5,655 nt of DNA, taken from the NCBI GenBank assembly GCA_903915555.1, contig CAIWTL010000265.1, positions 1-5,655 on the forward strand, read 5' to 3'. A program made the translations under genes and the position numbers. Below are positions 5,056-5,655 of this stretch, one piece after another (positions within the stretch are counted from its first letter, which is position 1; each line of letters opens with the position of its first letter). The stretch is from an uncultured Micrococcales bacterium. Its GTDB lineage: Bacteria > Actinomycetota > Actinomycetes > S36-B12 > GCA-2699445. Below the pieces are notes generated by a model that saw nothing but the letters and a program-made list of their open reading frames with translations, did not search any database and had not been told where the DNA came from.

Positions 5056-5075
5056 CGGCGCGGTCAACGCTCCCC
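5049..5075. terminator. Hairpin at the barstar stop codon, possible terminator
   Basis: GGGG (5049-5052), a bulged T, then AGCG (5054-5057) pair with CGCT (5068-5071) and CCCC (5072-5075), giving an 8-bp stem with a 10-base loop. The stem contains the barstar TAG stop and lies in the 31-base gap before the end of converging korB. No T-tract follows, so termination is plausible but not shown. A small palindrome GTGAG-T-CTCAC sits just upstream at 5035-5045. Confidence 0.4.
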
Positions 5076-5086
5076 AGCACGTCGCC

Positions 5087-5655
5087 TCAGACCACGGTCC
5101 AGGTGTCCCGGCCCTCGAGGAGCTGGGTGAGATCGGTGGAGTCGGCAGGATCGCCGGCGGCCGCCATCTGGTCGCGCACCTCGCGGTCGTAGGACGGTCG
5201 CCTGACGTCGCGGAACACCCCGATCGCGGTCTTGTCGAGGGTCTCGGGATCGACCAGACGCGACAGCGCGAAGGCCACTCCCGGGTCCTCCGCGGCCGGG
5301 TTGTGGATGAGCAGCTCGCTCTCGTCGACGTCAGCCACCTCGACGACCCGCAATTGTCCATCGGTGCCGCGGACGACCCCGCGGTGGCCGTCCGCCCCGA
5401 AACGGACCGGCTGCCCCGCCTCGAGTCGGATGAGGTGCTCGTCGCGCACCCCGGCCTCCTTGAGCGGTTCGAAGGCGCCGTCGTTGAAGATGTTGCAGTT
5501 CTGGTAGATCTCGACGAGCGCAGCACCCTCGTGGGCAGCCGCAGCCGTCAGGACCTCGGTCAGGTGTTTGCGGTCCGAGTCGAGGGTGCGTGCAACGAAA
5601 GTGGCCTCCGCCCCCAACGCCAGCGACACCGGGTTGAACGGGTAGTCCAGTGAGC
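5087..5655 (-). CDS. korB: 2-oxoglutarate:ferredoxin oxidoreductase beta subunit, C-terminal part (runs off the window)
   Basis: KorB with KorA oxidatively decarboxylates 2-oxoglutarate with CoA to succinyl-CoA, reducing ferredoxin, as an alternative to the 2-oxoglutarate dehydrogenase complex of the TCA cycle. The beta subunit binds thiamine diphosphate. The 188 visible residues are the C-terminal half and show the conserved run PFNPVSLALGAEATFVART (visible residues 5-23), with VEIYQNCNIFNDGAFEPL at 47-64. These match remembered actinobacterial KorB sequences. The N-terminal half, including the thiamine diphosphate GDG motif, lies to the right of the window. The reading frame is open to the window edge, so the GTG at 5629 is an internal valine codon and not a start. 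The gene ends with TGA at 5087-5089, converging on the barstar gene. korA is expected further right, upstream on the minus strand, but cannot be seen. Confidence 0.92.
   Translation of the reverse strand, partial: SLDYPFNPVSLALGAEATFVARTLDSDRKHLTEVLTAAAAHEGAALVEIYQNCNIFNDGAFEPLKEAGVRDEHLIRLEAGQPVRFGADGHRGVVRGTDGQLRVVEVADVDESELLIHNPAAEDPGVAFALSRLVDPETLDKTAIGVFRDVRRPSYDREVRDQMAAAGDPADSTDLTQLLEGRDTWTVV

Noticed and set aside
4630..5526. A 298-codon open frame on the minus strand spanning barstar and korB
   Set aside because: The translation is low-complexity Arg/Ser/Pro and it overlaps barstar and korB, both of which have clear family motifs in other frames.
5627..5629. GTG as the start of the korB fragment
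   Set aside because: The frame stays open to the window edge and the residues before it (LDYPFNP) match the conserved KorB sequence, so it is an internal Val codon.

Overview
This is a high-GC window from an actinobacterium. The basis is the strong G/C bias at third codon positions, use of GTG and TTG starts, lipobox-type small secreted proteins, a polyprenyl synthase of the GrcC1 type, and a ferredoxin-dependent 2-oxoglutarate oxidoreductase. The genus cannot be fixed from the sequence. All protein assignments come from reading motifs and remembered family sequences; no database search was run.

Layout. Plus strand, 77-1852: two small tandem lipoproteins (77-466 and 456-794) that look like diverged paralogues of each other, followed by a long-chain polyprenyl diphosphate synthase (851-1852), probably making the menaquinone side chain. 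Minus strand, 1936-4119: a TDT/SLAC1-TehA family ten-helix transporter (4119 down to 3142), then an acyl-CoA dehydrogenase (3111 down to 1936) that appears to have its own promoter. A large inverted repeat (1855-1934) fills the gap between the converging synthase and dehydrogenase genes. Plus strand, 4199-5055: a two-gene module made of a guanyl-specific ribonuclease of the RNase Sa/barnase superfamily, carried on a lipoprotein signal peptide, and a barstar-family inhibitor whose start overlaps the ribonuclease stop by 4 bases. Minus strand, 5655-5087: the C-terminal half of korB, running off the right edge.

How it fits together. The synthase, dehydrogenase and KorB are ordinary respiratory and central-carbon functions. 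The accessory element is the ribonuclease/barstar pair. All catalytic residues of RNase Sa are present, but the protein is predicted to be anchored on the outer face of the membrane through Cys21 and lacks the family disulfide. The inhibitor has no signal peptide and would protect the cytoplasm from ribonuclease not yet exported. This suggests a surface-displayed ribonuclease, either a contact toxin or an RNA scavenger, and is the most interesting item in the window. The second item worth attention is the pair of lipoproteins, which share a cysteine framework but have opposite net charge.

Regulation visible in the sequence: three genes (synthase, dehydrogenase, transporter) have a TANNNT -10 hexamer ending 6-8 bases before the start codon, as expected for leaderless actinobacterial mRNAs. 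The first lipoprotein and the RNase/barstar genes have Shine-Dalgarno sequences. No RNA genes, insertion sequences, CRISPR arrays or attachment sites were seen. No gene-free stretch exceeds 300 bases. Bases 1-76 hold only a possible promoter and ribosome binding site.
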